DNA from: Cannabis sativa
Lineage: Eukaryota; Streptophyta; Magnoliopsida; Rosales; Cannabaceae
Length of the DNA: 64,000 nt
Assembly (NCBI RefSeq): GCF_029168945.1
Contig: NC_083609.1
Span: 21,139,501-21,203,500 of the forward strand
Direction: 5' to 3'
Shown here one piece after another: positions 24,202-36,992 of this stretch; position 1 is the stretch's first letter, and each line of letters opens with the position of its first letter. A program made the position numbers and the translations under genes. Below the pieces are notes generated by a model. It worked only from the letters and a program-made list of their open reading frames with translations, searched no databases and was not told the origin of the DNA.

Positions 24202-27200
24202 ATGCGAGGTCATGATTGGATCAACACTTGTCTACCGGACGAATTGATCGTTGAGATCTTCCGCCTACTTGATTCTAAACCCAGCCGGGACGCTTGTTCC
24301 CTCGTCTGCAAGCGGTGGCTAGCCCTAGAGCGCCTTAGCCGCACCACGCTCCGAGTCGGCGCCACCGGCAGTCCCGACCTCTTCATCAAGCTCCTCGCCC
24401 GCCGATTCTTCAATGTTCGTAACGTTCACATTGATGAGCGCTTGAGTATTACGCTCCCCGTTCAGCTCGTAAGTTTTTGTTTCATTTAATGCCGAACCAA
24501 TTGACCATCAGTTTCTGCCCCATTCTAGATTGTGATTCTCTTGATTTTGCCTCAATTACTCTTTTCTTTTCAAATTCTGGGTCGTATGATTGGCTTAACA
24601 GGGAAAATTAGAATATATATTTTTTTTCATATGAGCTTGGAATTGACTTTTGAATCTCAATGTTCTCGATGTGTAATATACATTTGAATTGTCGCATTAG
24701 ATTGGATTGAATTGGGGTGGATGTTGTACCAATCGGGCTAAGCTTGTTCGTGTTCATGGTATTTGACCCGGTTTATTAGTTTTCTTGCTCTTTCAACAAT
24801 TTGATTATTTGATTGTGGGTACAGGGAAGAAGGCGCGGGAATAATTATAATGTGGTTTCGTCTCTTCAACTATATGCAACTGAAAAAGATGGGCCTGAAG
24901 ATGTTGGATTTGAGTCATGTAGTCTATCTGATGCTGGGTTGATTGCCCTTGGCGATGGTTTTCCGAAACTTGAGAAGCTGAGCTTAATCTGGTGCTCGAA
25001 CATCTCAAGTTCTGGCTTAATTGCACTCGCCAATAAGTGCTCATTTTTAACAGCTTTAGATTTGCAGGTGAATTTTTTGTTTATTACACGTAAAAATTGT
25101 AAGGTGTTTTATGGGGGCTTATCTTTTTTGTTCAAAAATGAAAATATAGTTTATTGTTTACCTCATTTTCCCCAAGTTTTTTGACATATCATTTTGGTAT
25201 ATGAATTTCTTCAAAGGGTTGCTATGTTGGAGATCATGGTCTAGCTGCTGTTGGACAGTCTTGTAAGCAGCTTGAGGATTTGAATTTGCGATTTTGTGAG
25301 GCTTTGACTGATACGGGTTTAGTTGAATTAGCCCTTGGTTGTGGGAATTCATTGAAAGCTCTTGGTATTGCTGCTTGTGCTAAGATAACCGATGTCTCAC
25401 TGGAAGCAGTGGGCAGACATTGCAAGTCCCTTGAGACCCTTTCTTTAGATTCTGAGTTCATGCACAACAAAGGGGTGCTTGCTGTAGCCCATGGTTGCCC
25501 ATCTTTGAAAGTATTGAAGCTACAATGCATCAATGTTACTGATGAGGCCTTGAAAGCTGTAGGCACTTCTTGTGCGTCACTGGAGTTTTTAGCTCTATAT
25601 AGCTTCCAGAGATTTACAGATAAGTTAGTGCCGTTTTCTTAGTATTTGTCGTCTCTCAGTTCTTACAATTTTTTATTTGATATGCGCTTTTGGTCATTTA
25701 TTGTCAAGTAATGTGCTATCTGATTACAGGTTTGAAGAATCTGTAACCGTAGAACTCATTAGAGCAAAATAAATATTACGTACTTTTTTTTGTCTTTTAC
25801 ATTTCCTCTTAGTTTTATTTTCCAATTTTTCTATTGTTTATCTAAATGTTATTGGGTGGCTTAGTTTATAAGATAGAAGAGAGGTGGTAACGGCTTGGAT
25901 TATTCTCTTTTCCTTTATATCTTTCTTTAAATTTCTAGTGTGTTCTGGTACTCATTCTTTTATTTCATCCTGATTCTAAAACTCAGGGGTTTGCGCTCCA
26001 TTGGGAATGGATGTAAGAAGCTAAAGGATCTCACTGTAAGTGACTGCTATTTCCTAAGTGACAAGGGTTTGGAAGCAATTGCCACTGGCTGCAAGGAGCT
26101 TACACATCTTACTGTTAACGGGTGCCACAATATTGGTACTCTGGGACTGGAATTCATTGGGAAATCTTGCTCGTATGTATCTCTCCCAGCTTGAATTAAA
26201 ATTGGTATATAATAGGAGGTAATACTATGAATGAATAGGATGGAGTTGACGTTTAAGTTACATGAGCAGACTATTCTTGAATTATGTTAAGTTCTGTAAT
26301 TTTACTAGCGTGTTAAAAATATGCCATTTCTTCCTTTCCATGAAGCGTGAACTTTTCTTTTTCCAGCTTGATTGGAGAAATAATAATCATTTTTGTTTTG
26401 TGCCAATTAGCTGTTCTTATTTATCCTTTTTTTTTAAAGTAGACTAGTTTGTGTTAGGACGAGCTCGGTTATTTGGTTGTTCCACTACATTAATTATGCT
26501 TGTTCAGATAAATTTCTAAATCCGCTTTTTCTTCATGTCAAGTCTCTCGGTTGCACTTGCACTAATATTGACATCTGTTCACGCAATAGTTTATATCTTT
26601 TAGTTTGATTGCTATTTCATATATCCTGGATAATTGCAGGCTTCTTACTGAATTAACGCTGCTATACTGCCAAAGGATTGGCAACCGTGCACTCCTCGAG
26701 ATTGGACTGGGTTGCAAGCTCCTACAAGCTCTTGATTTAGTCGATTGCTCAAGTATTGGAGATGAGGCAATTTGTTTTATAGCCAAAGGCTGTAGGAACT
26801 TGAAGAAGCTTCACATTCGTCGGTGTTACGAGGCATGTTTTCTGCCTCACATATTAGTTACATCGTTTATAAGTGTTCCTTCTCCCATAAGATCCATTTA
26901 TATATGCCTTTTAGACTAAAGTAAATATGATACTTTCGGACAAGGTTACTACTCTAGAACCATATCATTATTACTGAGAAATGCCTTATAAGATGCATTT
27001 GAGTGTCGTTTTCTTGTAGTGGTTGGTCAGGTAGTTACCATGTGAATTATTTTTGAAAGCATATATATCCTTGTTGTTGGTGGTTATAGGTTGGAAACAG
27101 AGGAATTAAAGCTGTTGGAGAGAATTGCAAGTCCCTGACAGATCTTAGCCTCCGATTTTGTGATAGGTGAATTTTTCTATTTCATTGTTTTTGTAAAATA

Positions 27201-27793
27201 CAAATATTTGAGTTTGAATTACACCTTGATTTCTGTCTTAACTCATATATCAATTATTAGGGTCGGGGACGAGGCACTTGTTGCCATTGGTAAGTGTAAC
27301 TCGCTACAGCGTCTAAACGTTAGTGGCTGCCATCAAATCGGCGATGCTGGAATAATAGCCATTGCAAGAGGTTGTCCTCAACTTACCTACCTCGACGTGA
27401 GTGTTCTCCAGGTATGTTGCTTCCTTGTCTTCCCTCTCCTCCTCTTTCTCAAAGGCGGGCAGAAAAAGCCTTATGTTTATTTTGATGGGACAGAATTTGG
27501 GAGATATGGCAATGGCCGAGCTAGGAGAAGGCTGTTCAAATCTGAAAGAAATAGTGTTGTCTCATTGCCGTCAAATAACAGATGTTGGGCTATCCCATCT
27601 TGTTAAAAACTGCACTCTGCTTGAATGTTGCCACATGGTGTATTGCCCAGGCATCTCATCTTCTGGTGTTGCCACTGTGGTTTCAAGTTGTCCCAATATA
27701 AAGAAATTGCTTGTTGAGAAGACGAAAGTCAGCCAGAGGACCAAAAGGAGGGCTGGCTCTATTATATCTTATCTCTGCGTTGACCTTATTTAA
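24202..27793 (+). CDS. FBL4: F-box/LRR-repeat protein 4 (FBL4-like), 8 exons, 607 aa
   Basis: Likely substrate receptor of an SCF E3 ubiquitin ligase: the F-box would bind SKP1/ASK and the leucine-rich repeats bind the target. Exons deduced from frame and splice sites are 24202-24468, 24825-25067, 25217-25623, 25987-26172, 26640-26832, 27090-27166, 27261-27411 and 27494-27793. These give 1,824 bp, 607 codons plus stop. The start MRGHDWINTCLPDELI matches Arabidopsis FBL4 (610 aa). The F-box covers about residues 8-50 (LPDELIVEIF, DACSLVCKRW). From about residue 105 onward come repeated LRRs of the cysteine-containing AMN1 type (LRFC, LSDC, LLYCQRIG, HIRRCYE, LRFCDR, VSGC). The C-terminus is RAGSIISYLCVDLI. 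No stop or frameshift is present. The intron after exon 5 has a GC donor (GAG|GCATGT). The gene is flanked by transposons but appears intact. Confidence 0.94.
26833..27089 (+). other. FBL4: FBL4 intron 5, GC-AG type
   Basis: Only a GCATGT donor after the Tyr-Glu codons TACGAG keeps the frame into GTTGGAAACAGAGG (VGNRG), the sequence expected from FBL4 homologues. Using the nearest GT donor gives a stop within a few codons. GC-AG introns are a known minor class in plants. Confidence 0.75.
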
Positions 27794-28872
27794 ACTCTCT
27801 ATATTATTGCTGCTCTTCCAACCCTGAAATGAAATCCACACACAATATACAAACCCCAAACCACCAACTAATGATCAAATTTTATGTTTCTTTGTGGTTA
27901 TATTAGTCTGATTGCTTGTTTGTAACGGTTTTTTTTTTCCCCACTATAATAATTAACATATGCAAAAATATGCTTTAATGTAAAGGAGATTGTGAAATTT
28001 AAAGAAGCAATTCTTTCTTGACTAATAAATTTTGAAGCTGCCCAGTCCTTTTTTCTTTGGGCATCTTTACACATCTATAAGATCTTTTGAAATTACAAAG
28101 AAAGACCGTTTTATTATTACAGTAAAACCTTCTTCAAAGCTGTATGAGAAAAAAAAAATCATTTACTCGTTAAAAAAGGAAAAAGGCTCTAACTTGGGAT
28201 TGGGGTTATAAATAAGAATAATTTTCATTGTGTAATAAGGCATAATTTTTCCAAGTCTAATAGTAATCATTAGCTGATAGTTATATAAAAAATACAAGTT
28301 ATATAAATTTAAAATTAAAATAAAATATTTATTTCCATGTTAAAATTAATGATATCTAGCTCAGTTAGAGAGGGTGAGAAAAATTGAAGTGAATAAGTTC
28401 AAACACGAGAAAAATGATATGTAACCCAGAGACGGACTTAGGATTTAGGGTGGGTGTAATTTTTTTTTATGTATAAAAGTACTCAAAATATGGGTGCAAA
28501 TATGTTTGTTTCGTGCTAGCTTGAATCATATTTTTTAGTCTTTTTAAAGTTTGAATTGTGCCGAGCCGAGCCATAAAAAATATGGGTCGTATCATGTCGT
28601 GCTATAAAAAAATATGGGTTGTGTTATGGCGTGCAATAATTTTATAGGGTAGGCCCGACATGGTCTGCAAGCTCGGTAGTTTTGTGCCGTGCTCGGATTC
28701 GTGTCGTGCTTAATTTGGGTCAACCTAAATTTCTTAAATAGATCAATTCATTTTCTTATATGAGCTCAAATTCGTGCTCTATATTTTTGTATTTTTATTA
28801 TCATTGATGAGTTAATTACTAAAATATGTGTATTTTATAGTTTTAATTATATTTACATCTTTTTTCAACAAT
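27794..28872. other. FBL4 3' region and intergenic sequence
   Basis: The 3' UTR probably runs to about 28.0 kb. No single polyadenylation signal stands out. From about 28430 the sequence carries GC-richer words (GTGCCGAGCCGAGCC, GTGCCGTGCTCGG) typical of decayed plant transposons. No gene seen. Confidence 0.4.
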
Positions 28873-28889
28873 AATTACGCACAATCATA
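28873..28889 (+). repeat. left target-site duplication of the deleted LINE
   Basis: AATTACGCACAATCATA here is repeated exactly at 29975-29991, directly after the A tail. Duplications of this length are typical of target-primed LINE insertion. Confidence 0.9.
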
Positions 28890-29974
28890 ACACGTGCTGG
28901 AGAGAGTCACGTTCTAAGGTTTCTTCCTTCGCTTCAGCCCAGCCGCTTAGACGATCTGACAATGACGACACCTCCCCATTCGCAGACGACGGCGGTGTAA
29001 GCTCTTCCCCATTTGCAAACGCCGGCAGTGCACGATCTCCCTATCGCAGACGACGGCGGCGAGTTCCTTCCCTCTCGCAAATGTCAACGACGGCGGTTCC
29101 GTGTTCTTCCGTGTCGTTGATCAAAGACAGTAGAAGATTGGTTCAACCTGTTTCCGTGAGTTATAGTCAACGATTGGTTGGTTTTAGTTTTCTGTTTCTA
29201 TGAGTTATTAGTTGGCTTTAGTTCGTTTGTTCTTTTGTTGAACAATTGGCTTTAGTTTATTGTTTTCGTGAGTTACAGTCAACAATTGGTTGCTTTACAG
29301 TGAACGTTTGGTTTTTCGTTCTTTTGTTTTAATTTACTCTTTTTTTTTAGTTTTTTTGATCTTTTTATTTTGTACTGTTATTAGGTTAATTCCTATTAGT
29401 ATTTTTATGGGGTTAGAATTTTTAGTTTCATGTGTTGAAACTAATTAGGTTTTCCCAGTAGTCTTGTCTTTTGACATGGTTCTATAATTTCTCTCATTGA
29501 GTTTGGTTTATTGGTTTCTGGCGTTAGTTACTAGTTCTTGGTTCTGGGTTCGTTCGGGTGTCCATGGCGTCGAGTAGTTATCAGCGGATGGAGGCAGTGG
29601 AGAAAATGGCAGAGATTTTTATGCCGAAATGACAGGTGCAACCTAAAATAGATGAATTTGTTGGCATAAAAGAAGCTTTAAGCTAGATTGACCGTCATTT
29701 GTGGGGACAATTGATTTTGGAAACTGATAGCCAAATTACTTTGCCATCCTCTTTTGGTCTATTAGTTCATAATGTTCGTATTCTTCTCTGATCTTTAAAT
29801 AATGTTGAGTTGTGTTTTGTCAAACGATCTGCAAACGAGTTGGCTTATGTTTTAGCCAGGGATTCTTGTTTCTCTCCAAGTCGTGTGCTTCAATTGGAGA
29901 ATTGTTCCAACAAAGTGTGTTCTATTGTTATTAACGATTGCTAGTTAATAAAGTTGCTAAATTTATTCAAAAAA
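28890..29974 (+). mobile_element. internally deleted LINE, 1,085 bp
   Basis: Flanked by a perfect 17-bp duplication and ending in an A run (29970-29976). The 5' part (28890-29130) is GC-rich with GACGACGGCGG repeats, like an L1 5' UTR. A frame starts MASSSYQRMEAVEKMAEIF at about 29563 and stops after 22 codons. In the same frame comes an RNase H C-terminal fragment (IDEFVGIKEALS, ILETDSQI, CFVKRSANELAYVLARDSC) with two further stops. Everything between, including RT and endonuclease, is missing. Both ends look complete, so the deletion probably predates insertion and the copy was mobilised in trans. Confidence 0.75.
29640..29943 (+). pseudogene. LINE RNase H (RVT_3) C-terminal fragment
   Basis: Reads IDEFVGIKEALS, stop, IDRHLWGQLILETDSQI, then a stop before SLNNVELCFVKRSANELAYVLARDS, ending IVINDC and a stop. 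It shows the ETDS and SAN..AY/H..AR hallmarks of plant LINE RNase H domains. It lies inside the deleted LINE. Confidence 0.7.
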
Positions 29975-30009
29975 AATTACGCACAATCATATAAAAAAAT
30001 AATTAAATT

Positions 30010-30777
30010 ATCAGAATTTTAATATTGCTATAATTTTAATTGATAAATAAATATTTGTCATTGTTATTATTATCAAGTTATTGGGCTTTTTAATGTGATG
30101 TGCTTTTGAGCTAATCTATTCGTGCAGTCTTTTGATTGATCCGCCTTATCAAGTTGTTGGCTTCTCTATTGCAGCGATCCAGCTCCGCTTGGAGAGAATA
30201 AAGGACGTACTCTTAGTCATCTATCCATTTCAAGAATTCGTGTCTTTGTTGATCAAATACATCGCAATTAGCTGTGTGTGGTTCTTTAGTTTGGCCAGCT
30301 TGGCAAACGACCTCTCTAAGTCTAGCTAACTCGAGATCTTCTCCCAAGTCTACATGGGACTTGCCAATAGCAGGCTCGCCAATTCCTAGTCTTGTCTCTC
30401 CAGCATAGTATTGGGGACGAGGTCTAGTTGTTGTTCCTGGGGGTTATTCCCCATGGGTCCTTCCTTAAGTGGGAGGTGCCAGTGGAGGGTCCTCCCTTGG
30501 AGGCAATGGTCAATTTCTCAGATCCACTAGGGTGTTTGTGTCACCTTAGCTAGTTGTAGTGATTCGATTGCAGTGTCTGTCAAGATGGAAGGATTGACCA
30601 CATCTGCAGTGTTCATGGAAATTCCAGTCGTGGCTGGAACATGGACATCAGGATATGTAATTAGAGAATCTTGAGGGAGACTTGATGATGCAAACGATGT
30701 AGCCGGAGTTCTCCTCTTCTTAACCATGGCATTTGATCGGATATGATATCAACTTGCTCTCAATGAAAGTACCAAAT
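30010..30777 (-). pseudogene. gag start of Ty3-like element H, broken
   Basis: On the minus strand an ATG at 30727 opens MVKKRRTPATSFASSS and runs 66 codons to a TAG. Another frame then continues with RPRPQYYAGETRLGIGEP, LELARLREVVCQAGQTKE, a stop, and EYVLYSLQAELDRC down to about 30120. Charged, helical gag-like composition. Just upstream, TGGTACTTTCATTGAGAG at 30757-30774 lies next to an LTR edge, where a primer site should be. The family is not certain; a Tat-like Ty3 element fits. Confidence 0.5.
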
Positions 30778-30890
30778 TGTTGACCTCAGATTTGGCCAAC
30801 CAGCAACGGAGTTGTATTAATGTTGATGCTTGCCACGTGTTACACAATAAGAGCAAGAAAGTAAAAGAGCACATGATTTTATAGAGGTTC
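30778..30890 (-). repeat. 5' LTR fragment of element H, cut by copia B
   Basis: Starts TGTTGACCTCAGATTTGGCC on the plus strand next to the primer-site-like sequence. It is interrupted at 30891 by the LTR of B. The five bases before B are GGTTC, a possible target duplication whose partner is not in the window. Confidence 0.5.
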
Positions 30891-32795
30891 TATTGGGTTT
30901 TATACCCTAAATAAAACTCCATTTCAATGTAATCCATTTTATTCAACATCAATAAAGAAACAGAAGTATTTTTCATTCATTTGTGTATGTTTTGGTTCAT
31001 GTTATCAATTGCTTGTCTATTTGATTTATAAATTCATCCGAAACCCTTTTCACATACTTGATCCTGTTTATTGTGTTGTCAACACATTGGAAAGTAAACA
31101 TGACTATGTGAATAAAGTTTCCTAAATTTATTAGACACAAGGTTTTACTGATATGATAATCTACAACAAAGTTTACTTGCATTTGGAGAAATGCTATGTT
31201 CTTTTCAGAGCATTGGTTAAAGTAAAGCTCAGGTTGGGTGCATGGAGTATGCATCGGAAGGGACCAATATTGAACTTTGACTTAGATTTATTAAACTTAC
31301 CATAATATCCATTCAAGTCAATATCGCCTAGTTGATCCTAGATCAAATGATCTTAATCCTGTTATGATTAGGCTCAATCTCAAGAGGTTATTCGTGTTCT
31401 TTGATTTGTTAGTTAAGCCTACTTTTGGGTCAGGGTGATACGTACATTTTGGGAACACGGTAGTGCAATTGAGTGGGAGCGCTAACATAAACATGGAATC
31501 TATAGCTTCTATCTGGCGAATAGTAAGTAAAGGATGATCTCCTTCGAGCTTGACCAAACGAAAATAAATGGTGGAGTACTCATTTCACATAAGCTCAAAT
31601 ATCATTTATACGGGGTTAAGTGTTTTAAGGATAAAATACATTGTAGGGTGTAACGGTAATCTAATCCCTTTACAGTGTAGATCATTCATATAGAGGATCA
31701 TTGATCAAATTAGGATTATAACAATGGATAACTAATGATGTGTCTATATGGTGGAACATATAGAGCATTCTATATACTGAGAGTGCAATTCTAAGTTCTA
31801 TGCGTGGATTCAACGAAGAATTAATAAGTCAGTGAATTTAGGTTATAAATTCTTGATCTGCTTATTGGAAGCTCGGTTATATAGACCCATGGTCCCCCCA
31901 CTAGTTGAGATAATATTGCTTGTAAGACTCATATAATTGGTTTTGATTAATCAATTATAATTCTCAAATTAGACTATGTCTATTTGTGAATTTTTCACTA
32001 AGTAAGGGTGAAATTATAAAGAAAGAGTTTTTAGGGCATATTTGTTAATTATGATACTTTGTATGATTCAATTAATAAATATGATAAATGACAATATTAT
32101 TTAATAATTATTTATAGTTATTAAGTAGTTAGAATTGGCATTTAAATGGTTGAATTTGAAAAATTAGCGTTTTTGAGAAAATGAGATGCAGAAATGATAA
32201 AACTGCAAAATTGCAAAAAGTAAGGCCCAAATCCATATTGCCTAGGCCGGCCACTTTTATAGGTTTTTTCATCTGATATTTTAATTATTTTAATGGCAAA
32301 TAATTTAAACCTAACCCTAGTGGAATGCTATAAATAGATAGTGAAGGCTTCAGGAAATTTACATTTTTACTTCTGATTTCCTTCAGAGAAAAACTTGAGC
32401 CTTCTCTCTCTATACCTAGCTGCCATCTTCTTCTCTTTCTTCTTCCTTGAAATTTCGAAACCTCTTAGTGATTAGAGTAGTGCCCACACACAGCAAGTGA
32501 TACCTCAATCATAGTGAGGAAGATCGTGAAGAAAGACATTCAACAAGAAGGAGTTTCAGCACTAAAGAAGGAGAGAAAGAGATCCAGGTTCAGATCTTGA
32601 TAATACTCTGCGACAGAAAGGATACAAGGGTTAGAGATCTGAACGGAAGGAGACATTTAATTCCGTTGCACCCAATGTAAGGTTTCTCATACTTTATATG
32701 TGTTTATTTCATAATCGTTTTAGAAGTTCATATTTAGGGTGTTAATCAACATACTTGTGAGTAGATCTAAGATCCTCGTAAAATAATTTCCATCA
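30891..32795 (+). repeat. 5' LTR of copia B
   Basis: About 1,905 bp from TATTGGGTTTTATACCC to AATAATTTCCATCA. It is homologous, in reverse orientation, to the LTRs of A, C and E and in the same orientation as D's. A TATA-like CTATAAATAG is at about 32330. Confidence 0.85.
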
Positions 32796-35584
32796 ACTGG
32801 CCTCAGAGCCATGGTAATTGATTTGCTTGCAAGAAATTTGGACTTAAAACGATTTGTTTGATGTTTTGGATGGTGTCATGTTGTTTTGAGTGTTGTTTGA
32901 TGATTGATTGATGTTTGTGAATTTTCGTAAAAAATAATTGAATATCTATTTCTGGGATTATTTTTATTAGATAGTATGGAAAAAATTAAGCTATTTACCT
33001 TTTTAGAGAACTCAATTTGAATTAGTTATGATTTTTTAAAGTTTCGAAAAATATCAGTGGTCGTGCATCAACCCACGCGCGCGGACGAGGGGCAACCTTC
33101 GGACAGCACGCGCACAGACAAGATGTTGTCTGAAAACTGAGCCTCGCGCGCGCGGAATAGGCTGCATGCCGCCTCCTACACCGGAGTTTCTCGGTCAAGC
33201 ACCCTAATGCGCGCGCGCGGACAGTATGCAATGCATATTGTCCGTACAGCTCGCAATTTTTTCGTTTTTCTTCGATTTTTCATGCTATTTCATGGAATTA
33301 ACTTCCGATTTTTTATGTAGTTTTGTATTTTGAATTTTACTTTTTAATTTTCAAATCTAATATCAGAAATAAATTAATTTGAATTTTTTAAATTTAATTT
33401 TAGATATTAGTGTAATTTGAATTTGAAAACAAGTAAATATCTATCTTTTTGCTTGATTTTATATCTTATTTTTAAATTTGATTATCTTATCTTATTTTTT
33501 AAATTTAAAGGTCAGATATTAAATATGTTTAAATTAAATTTTTTTAAAATATTTGACCTTATTTAAATTTAAAATAAGATTATTATAATCATGTAATTTT
33601 AAATAGAAGATATTTTGCTAATTTTTTAAATTTTTGTTATTTTATTTAAATTAAATTATAAAATCTGAAAAATATTTATTTTTTTTTATTTTATATTTAA
33701 TTTATAAAATAATTTTAAAAATTTAAAAGGTAGTTAGCAATTATTTTTGAAATGATATTTAGTTTAGTTGAAACCTAATTTTTCAAAAATTGTAGGTTTA
33801 ATTTTAAATTTTTTTTATTTATTATTTTATTTTAAAAATTGAAATATTTTTTTTATTTTATTATTTAAATATTTTCAAAATAGTTATTTAAAATTAAATA
33901 ATTCCTACATCCAACTATCCAATTCATCTTGTTGCAGGAGTATGTGTTTTAGCTTGTATGTAAGTTTTATAAAATCTATTATTGCTTGATTGTAAATAGT
34001 CATGGTTAACTTGTTGACAGATCCAATGATCTGATTTTAACACATGGTTCAATTGGTCAAGTAAATAATTTGTAACAGGTAAATTTTGCAATCTTCTTTC
34101 ATCTGTGTATGACCTAGCAACATGATAGAATCCATCCAAATGTGTGCCTGTGTGAGCCTATATGTTTAATTTTGTTATAGATGCATATAGGTTGTTGTTG
34201 CTAAATAAAATATCATAGTTTTTGATAGATTTTATTTAGGCCCATTTAGTTTTGGGCCTATTCAATTAATAATAGTTGTTCATTTTAAGGTTAAATTCCT
34301 CTCTTTTGGGCCTTGTGTGAGAGTTGGGAGCCATAGAAGTGGGTACGACATACTGAACCCAGCACCCCCTCACATGAACTACCCCAATTGTGAAGGCCCA
34401 TTTGCCTGATTTGAATAACTGTACTAGGTTAATTAAATTAGTTTAACCTAATAAAATTGATTAGCAACATAATTAATTTCATTTATTTTGAAATTAATTT
34501 AAGAAAACCATAGTTTAAAGAATTTTATTCTAAGCTAAACTATATGTATTTTCTTGTATTTAATTAAATATAGAATTATAACCAACTAGATTCTTTCTGA
34601 AGCTTAATTTAAATTTTTCATTAAATATTCCTATTTAAGTTGAAATCTAGTTATCTCTAACTAATCAACTTAAATCTGAATATCTTTTGAATTTAAAATT
34701 TCAAAATTAAGTTGAGGAATTTTAGGAATTGGTTATTAAGATTCTTTAGATATTTTTTTTAAGTTGATATTTTTTCAAATATTAACTTAAAATGGAATAT
34801 TTTCAAATTAAGTGGTTACAACTTAATTTTAATTTAATTATATCTAATTTCAAAGATATTTAAGTTGATTTTTAGATTCTTCTAAAATAACTTAAACAAG
34901 ATATTTTTAAATTTGTTCCATTTTATTTTCGAATTTATTTTTCGAATTTAAATAATAACTGAAATTTAATTAAAGTTGATTTTTTATTTAAACCAACTTT
35001 AATTTGTAATTTTTCATTATTATAATGTGGAATAAATGATTATACAAAATACATATTTTAAAATAATGAGCTTTAATCAAGAGACATTCGATCTCCATTG
35101 TTTGTTTTACATAGCGTTTGTTTTAGTGAGTAATCCTCCCTAATGGAGGAACGTTCATTAGCAAGTTCGCACCGTTTAATCTCGAAAGATAAGTAGCTTT
35201 GTAAGTGTTTTATATGGTATGAATCACCCTAATGGTGGCGACCATATTTGACTTACAAAATATGAAACAATGGTGGAAGCTCATAAGATAGAATTGCCTT
35301 GACTCTCGCCTAAACGGGACAACGCTGAATTCCAATCTTGATCGAATAAAAGGTTGCTAGAATGATTATCATTTTAGTTGAATTGACAATTCTATTCAAT
35401 GGATGATGCTTTGACTCTCGCCTAAACAGGACACTGTATCAGTTTGTTGAAAACATTGGAAAATAAACTATGTTAGATTTAGTATTTTTATAACATATGT
35501 GATTATTTGTTATTTTCTGAACATGTGTATGAATTTATGAACCCAAACCTTACTTCTGTTTTATTGATGTGTTGTAGTTCCAAT
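32796..35584 (+). other. leader of copia B
   Basis: Primer site TGGCCTCAGAGCCATGG at 32798. A GC-rich cassette (33055-33245) contains several CGCGCG runs. Then follow AT-rich sequence, the conserved GC block at 34308-34399, hairpins at 35134-35150 and 35225-35237, and the paired motif at 35299-35320 and 35411-35432. No protein frame supported. Confidence 0.7.
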
Positions 35585-36992
35585 ATGAATAACCCTCACC
35601 CCGAACCTCTCCTAGTTAATATCTTAGCAAAAGAACTCTATAGTGTGAAAATGCATCCTGGTAGTTGCATAAACTCGCACCTGTTGATGATGAATCTGAA
35701 GTTCCAAAAGGCAAATCTACTAGGAATTGATTTATCAAGAGAACAATGGGTCCAATTCATTCTTAATAGTCTTCCTCCGGAGTATAATGAATTTGTTGTT
35801 TCTTACATGATCAACAATTTCAACTCCTCCGACATGGACAAGCTCGAAGCAGAATTACGAGCCCATGAACGGAATCTGATTGCAATGGGTCCTCCTGGGT
35901 TTGCAAATCTTAATCAGAGGAAAAGGATTAAGCATGAAGGCTCTAGCAAAGCTGCTTCTTCAAGTACAATTATCAGACATAATCTTCTATGTTCGAATTG
36001 TAATGAAAAGGGACATTAAGAAGAACGATGTCCCCGACTTCTAAACAATTCAAACGAAGGTAATGCTTTTGTCTTTGAATCATGTGTTTTAGAGAATGAC
36101 AAATCTGCTTGGATTGTTGATTCTGGGTCTACTAACCATGTATTTTCTTCATTGCATCTGCTTCCAGAAGAGTTAAAGCTTAAAGTTGGTAATGACGAGT
36201 TAGTGTCGGTCAAAGCTAGAGAAAAAACCCGCATCAAGTTTCAACAAAGATTTTTAATTTTAGATAATGTTTTATTTATTCCAAACTTTAGTAGAAACTT
36301 GATTAGTGTCTCATGTTTGCAAACACAATCTTATATATTGAATTTTTCGAGTTCTTATTGTTCAATTTCTCGTAATGGATTTCAAATATGTGTTGCTTCC
36401 ATGGAACAATGGCTTTATGTTTTAAGACCAAATACACAAATCTCACTAAACAGTGAACTTTTCAATGTAGCTAAACCTAGAAACCTCAAAAGAAAAGAGA
36501 TTGATAATGATGATCAAACTTATCTATGGCATTTACGTTTAGGTCATATAGGCTTTGATAGACTCAATAGGCTAACCAAAGACGGTCCATTGAAAAATGT
36601 CGTCTTAGGTGAACTGCCTGTATGCGAGTCCTGCCTAGAAGGAAAAATGACTAAACGTTCTTTCTCTGCAAAGGGAAAGCGTGCCAAACAACCCCTAGGG
36701 TTAGTGCATTCCGATGTCTGCGGACCTTTGAATGTAAAAGCCCGAGGTGGTTATGAGTATTTTGTCACTTTCATTGACGATTACTCTAGATATAGTTTTC
36801 TTTACCTAATGCAAAAGAAATCTGAAACGTTTGAAAAGTTTCAAGAATTTCATGCTTTGGCTCAAAACTAATTAGGTAAAACATTAAAGATCTTGCGAAC
36901 TAATAGGGGTGGAGAATATATGGATATGCAGTTCAAAGATCATTTAATTGAACTTGGAATTGAATCCCAATACACTACCCCAGGCACTCCAC
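35585..36992 (+). pseudogene. copia gag-protease-integrase of element B, truncated by D
   Basis: One frame from ATG 35585 with only two stops. Gag C-terminal part (ILNSLPPEYNEFVVSYM) leads to a zinc knuckle CSNCNEKGH with a TAA immediately after the His (36017-36019), then EERC. The protease motif is WIVDSGSTNH. The GAG-pre-integrase domain is LWHLRLGHIGFDRL...CESCLEGKMTKRSF. The integrase core is LVHSDVCGPLN...FIDDYSRYSFLYLM, a TAA at 36869-36871, then LRTNRGGEYMD. The gag N-terminal half is missing compared with A and C. RT and RNase H should follow but the D insertion ends the frame. Confidence 0.85.

Larger units (their letters stand above)
30891..36992 (+). mobile_element. copia-like element B, 5' part (interrupted by D)
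   Basis: Plus strand: 5' LTR 30891-32795, primer site from 32798, leader to about 35580, then gag, protease and integrase to 36992. There D is inserted after the integrase residues YTTPGTP. The copia motif that normally follows (QQNGVAERRNR) is absent because of the insertion. The first LTR base pair is TA instead of TG. It sits inside the LTR of element H. Confidence 0.8.

Noticed and set aside
30132..30329. 65-codon plus-strand frame
   Set aside because: The opposite strand reads as broken gag of element H; this frame is its shadow.
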